Positions 61,301 through 64,000 of a stretch of 64,000 bases of DNA are shown in pieces. The position numbers and the translations under genes were made by a program. The notes under the pieces are model-generated. The model did no database searches. It had not been told where the DNA came from and saw only the letters and a program-made list of their open reading frames with translations. Each line of letters starts with the position of its first letter. The stretch's first letter is position 1. The DNA is taken from contig JACOUT010000014.1 in NCBI GenBank assembly GCA_016177705.1, positions 310,001 to 374,000 of the forward strand, in the 5' to 3' direction. The stretch is from Deltaproteobacteria bacterium (GTDB lineage Bacteria; Myxococcota; UBA727; VGSZ01).

Positions 61301-61768
61301 CTACTTGACGAGGTCGAGGGTGAGCGGGAAGCGGTAGTCCTCACCGCGGTGCGCCGCCAGCGCCGCCTTGATCGAGCAGACGATGTCGGTAACGAACAGG
61401 ATCACCAGCGCGGGCACCACAACGATGGCGCCGAAGCCGACGGTGAGGAAGGTCGCCAGCGCGCCGACGAGCGCGGCGAGGACGAAGGTGAGCTGGAAGT
61501 TGAGCTGCTGGCGTGCGTGGTCCCTCAGGAACGTGCTCTTGTCCTTGAAGAACAGCCAAGCGAAGGCGGGCACGAAGACGTGCAGCAGACCGCCCGAGAA
61601 CAGCATGGCCGCCAGCGTGGCGAGGTGCGTCAGCACGGCGTAGCTGCGCTCCTCGGTGGGCGCGATGGTGATGAGCGCGCCGCGGGGCGCCTCGCGCTCG
61701 GCCTCGTGGCGCGCGGCCAGGGCATTCAGCTCGGCGTCCAAGACGGGGTCGATGGTGGTGCTGCTCAT
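61301..61768 (-). CDS. DUF4870 (Tic20-like) membrane protein
   Basis: 155 aa. A polar N-terminus (~1-45), then three predicted helices with the family pattern: YAVLTHLATLAAMLFSGGLL, LFFKDKSTFLRDHARQQLNFQ (conserved charged loop) and a C-terminal GFGAIVVVPALVILFVTDIV. DUF4870 proteins are small inner-membrane proteins of unknown function related to Tic20. AGGAGGG lies 8 nt before the ATG at 61768, which decides the start over an upstream ATG at 61840. Confidence 0.9.
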   Translation of the reverse strand: MSSTTIDPVLDAELNALAARHEAEREAPRGALITIAPTEERSYAVLTHLATLAAMLFSGGLLHVFVPAFAWLFFKDKSTFLRDHARQQLNFQLTFVLAALVGALATFLTVGFGAIVVVPALVILFVTDIVCSIKAALAAHRGEDYRFPLTLDLVK

Positions 61769-61865
61769 GGTGATGCCCTCCTGTGGCACGAGCAGCGACG
61801 ATAGGACCGGCGCGCTTCCAATTCGGCCGACCGTTTCCACGGTGCGGCTTCGCGCTCGGCAGTGG

Positions 61866-62810
61866 CTACAGCGCGCGCGCCGCCGGGTGGTCGCGAAGCA
61901 AGCGCGTCAGCGTGTCCACCAGCGCGTCCGTGCGCCACGCGGGCGCGATGGCGACGATGGTGGCGAGCGCGCCACGCGCTCGGTCGAGGTGCAGGTGGGC
62001 CGAGGCGACGAGCGCGCCGGTGTGATCGACAGCACCGGCCCACGCTAGTGCAGCGACCAAACGACGCCGGATCTGATCGGGACCGGCGCCATCGACGGCG
62101 CCGTGCAGCGTCACCGCCGCGTCGAGCTGGCTGGCCTCCATGGCGCAGCACAGCCGCACACCCGCCGGTCCTTGCAGAAAGGCGGGCGTCTCGGCCGCCG
62201 GATTGGCGGCGGCGATGAGGGCGACGGCGCGCGCGTCGCCCGGCTCGCCGCGCCGCCACAGCCGCTCGAGCAGCGCGCGCACCTCGTGGGGTTGCTTGTT
62301 CTGCGCGAGCTTGGCCTTGCCGTCGATGCGCTCGGGCAGCACGCGCGCCACCAGCACGCCCTTGACCTCGCCGGCGTAGAGCGGGTCGTCGTGGGTGATG
62401 GGGCGAAAGCCGCCCTCGGGCTGGAAGCGCACCATCAGCGCGTGCAGCGCGCGCGCTTTCTCAGCAGCGTCGTCGACGCGCTCGAGCGCGCCGTGGAGCT
62501 GCACCGAGCGATAGAGCGCCGAGGCGAAGCAGGCGCGCTCGTCGTCGACGAAGGTGCTCGGTACCTGTGCCACCAGCTCCTCGGCGGCGAGCACCACCGG
62601 GCCGGCAAGCATGGCGGTCTTCTCGCCGGCGACCGCGCCGTGAAAGTACCAGGCGCCATCCAGCTCCACGACGTTGACCGTCTTCAGCACCGGCCGGCCA
62701 GCCGCGCAGCCGGCCAGTTGGACGAACGGCGCGGCGCGCAGGAAGGCGCGCGCGTCGTCGTCCGCCATGCGGAACACCTCACGGCGCATCGGTGGAGCCG
62801 GCTGGTTCAT
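61866..62810 (-). CDS. Flavin-nucleotide-binding protein (PNPOx-like split barrel)
   Basis: 314 aa. The N-terminal ~195 residues follow the pyridoxamine-5'-phosphate-oxidase-like FMN-binding split barrel of the NimA/flavin-nucleotide-binding group: APFVQLAGCAAGRPVLKTVN, ELDGAWYFHGAVAGEKTAML, VPSTFVDDERACFASALYRS. A KLAQNKQPHEVRALLERLWRRG segment resembles PaiB-type proteins. The last ~110 residues are Ala-rich with a GNAT-like strand pattern but no clear motif. GAGGAG lies 6 nt before the ATG. It follows the DUF1615 lipoprotein gene by 10 bp, in one operon. Confidence 0.78.
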   Translation of the reverse strand: MNQPAPPMRREVFRMADDDARAFLRAAPFVQLAGCAAGRPVLKTVNVVELDGAWYFHGAVAGEKTAMLAGPVVLAAEELVAQVPSTFVDDERACFASALYRSVQLHGALERVDDAAEKARALHALMVRFQPEGGFRPITHDDPLYAGEVKGVLVARVLPERIDGKAKLAQNKQPHEVRALLERLWRRGEPGDARAVALIAAANPAAETPAFLQGPAGVRLCCAMEASQLDAAVTLHGAVDGAGPDQIRRRLVAALAWAGAVDHTGALVASAHLHLDRARGALATIVAIAPAWRTDALVDTLTRLLRDHPAARAL

Positions 62811-62820
62811 GCTGCACTCC

Positions 62821-63984
62821 TCACGGCAATCGCTGACGACAGGCCTGGTAGCGCGCCTTGACGCTCGAGGCGAACCACGCGGTGGTGCGCGGCTTCTTCA
62901 GCTTGGGCGAGGACAGCGCCACCTCGGGGACGCGCGCGTAGCGCGGCGCCGCGCCGTGCAGCTCTTGCCAGGCCTGCCGCACCGCGCGCCAGCTCTTGGT
63001 GTCCTCGAACGCCGCCGCCTTCTCCTTCTTGGCGTCGCCGTCGACGGTCCACGACGACAAGCCGTGCGCCTTGCCGAACGCGCGCAGCGCGCGCAGCGAC
63101 TGGGTCTCGACGCTCTTGGCGTCGCCGTCCTTGTCCCAGGCGAGCAGGTCGCCGTCGGGGACGAGCGGGATACCGGTCAGCTCCGCGAGCGCGCTCTGGA
63201 AGGCGGCATTCCTGCTCGCGTACACGCCGGCGTTGTAGTCGGCGAAGCGATAGCTGACGTCGTCGTACGAGGCGGCGTAGGCGAGAAGCCTGGCGGTACC
63301 GAAGCGCACGCCGCCGCCGCGCGTGTAGAGCAGCTCGCGCACCGCGTCGTCGTCGAGCCCTTCGTCGCCGCCGAGCGCGCGCGCGAACGAGACCTTCACC
63401 TGCATCGAGCCGGCGGTGGTGACTGGATTCAAATCCTCGAAGCTGCCCTTGCCGAGCAAGAGCGAGAGCGCGGAGGCGACCGCGAAGGTGCCGGGCGCCT
63501 GCGCGCGGTAGGCGGCGGCGATGTCGCGAAACAGGCGATCGAGGTCGCGCTCGGTCATGAGCTCGTCGATGCGCTGGCTGAAGGTCTCCGCGGATCCGGG
63601 CGCCTTGCCCTCGAGGATGGCGGCCAGCGCGGGCTCGGCGAGCGGCCCGAGCGGCGCCAGCTTCTCGACCAGCCCCGCGCGCACGATGCGCGGCAGCTCC
63701 GGCACTCTCGGGTCGGGCACGAAGCCGCTCTCCTGCCCGATGACGGCGATGACGGCGCAAGCGCGCTCCGCCGTCGGCTCCTTGCCGGCGAGACGGATGG
63801 CGACCAGGATGTCGTCGGCCCAGCCCTGGCGATCCTTCACCTTGTCGGGCAGCGCGCGCGCCGTCTCTTCGACGGTGACGGTGCGCGGCGGCGGCGGCGG
63901 CGGCGCTGCAGGCGCGTGCGCGCAACCCGCGACCAGCAGGGTCGCAACCAGGGCCCTGCGGCGGGCGCGCACCGATGGTCTCAT
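62821..63984 (-). CDS. DUF1615 lipoprotein
   Basis: 387 aa. Lipobox LVAGC (C21). The body matches DUF1615: ACAVIAVIGQESGFVPDPRVP with a lysozyme-like ES..F segment, LNPVTTAGSMQVKVSFA (GSMQV as in lytic transglycosylase-like proteins), YRFADYNAGVYASRNAAFQ, and LTGIPLVPDGDLLAWD. The family is predicted to be peptidoglycan-lytic because of these goose-lysozyme-like motifs. GAGGAGG directly precedes the ATG. First gene of the operon with the flavin-binding protein. Confidence 0.87.
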   Translation of the reverse strand: MRPSVRARRRALVATLLVAGCAHAPAAPPPPPPRTVTVEETARALPDKVKDRQGWADDILVAIRLAGKEPTAERACAVIAVIGQESGFVPDPRVPELPRIVRAGLVEKLAPLGPLAEPALAAILEGKAPGSAETFSQRIDELMTERDLDRLFRDIAAAYRAQAPGTFAVASALSLLLGKGSFEDLNPVTTAGSMQVKVSFARALGGDEGLDDDAVRELLYTRGGGVRFGTARLLAYAASYDDVSYRFADYNAGVYASRNAAFQSALAELTGIPLVPDGDLLAWDKDGDAKSVETQSLRALRAFGKAHGLSSWTVDGDAKKEKAAAFEDTKSWRAVRQAWQELHGAAPRYARVPEVALSSPKLKKPRTTAWFASSVKARYQACRQRLP

Positions 63985-64000
63985 CGCCTCCTCGCCGCGC

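Overview
The window is very GC-rich chromosomal DNA, dense with genes on both strands. It has no rRNA, tRNA, CRISPR array or transposase that I could recognise. The content points to Myxococcota (Polyangia/Myxococcales-like): many Ser/Thr kinases and pseudokinases fused to other domains, sigma-54 activators with FHA or receiver input, multi-PAS/GAF histidine kinases, a kinase-adenylate cyclase fusion, an FGE-sulfatase fusion, and large lipoproteins with GEGEGE linkers and CGDG..EECD cysteine repeats. The taxon is inferred from gene content only.

Layout. 1-12.1 kb is a signalling block: a Ser/Thr kinase running off the left edge, an FHA/sigma-54 activator, a small Lys-rich protein, a lone receiver, a WecG/TagA-type glycosyltransferase, a PAS/GAF protein that has the histidine phosphoacceptor but no ATPase domain, a LarC-like protein, and a full hybrid histidine kinase. 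12.1-18.9 kb holds a Gly-rich protein followed by a strong terminator, two proteins of unknown function, a trigger-factor-like and a PpiC-like peptidyl-prolyl isomerase, a sugar nucleotidyltransferase and Sua5. 18.9-23 kb is a tightly coupled nuoJ-K-L-N operon with no nuoM. 23-28 kb carries two large lipoproteins. 28-32 kb is an overlapping operon of a GGDEF diguanylate cyclase, a PhnD-like binding lipoprotein and a polymerase-A protein without nuclease domains.

32.0-33.2 kb is the most unusual stretch. Two inverted copies of a ~165-bp palindromic element, whose long stem is preserved by compensating changes, bracket a small island with a ClpX-type zinc-finger gene and a short secreted-protein gene. 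33.2-35.5 kb has an NtrC-type regulator and a free-standing MshEN-like protein. 35.7-45.9 kb is a complete bacterial alpha-2-macroglobulin operon equivalent to E. coli yfaP/T/A/S/Q. Its last product combines HExxH, SxxK/SxN/KTG and SpoIID-like signatures. 45.9-64 kb contains further lipoproteins, a membrane-spanning pseudokinase with an AgmX/TonB-like tail, an autoregulated TetR gene, a kinase-cyclase fusion, a double-PilZ protein, a GH25-like lysozyme lipoprotein, a pseudokinase-FGE protein, a DUF4870 protein, a flavin-binding protein and a DUF1615 lipoprotein.

Two themes connect the genes. The first is cell-envelope defence and remodelling: the A2M operon, GH25, DUF1615, PpiC and lipoproteins. 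The second is second-messenger and phospho-signalling: GGDEF plus PilZ, kinase-cyclase, and FHA. Many operon-leading genes lack a Shine-Dalgarno sequence and instead carry a TANNNT-like -10 hexamer 6-7 nt before the start codon, which suggests widespread leaderless transcription.
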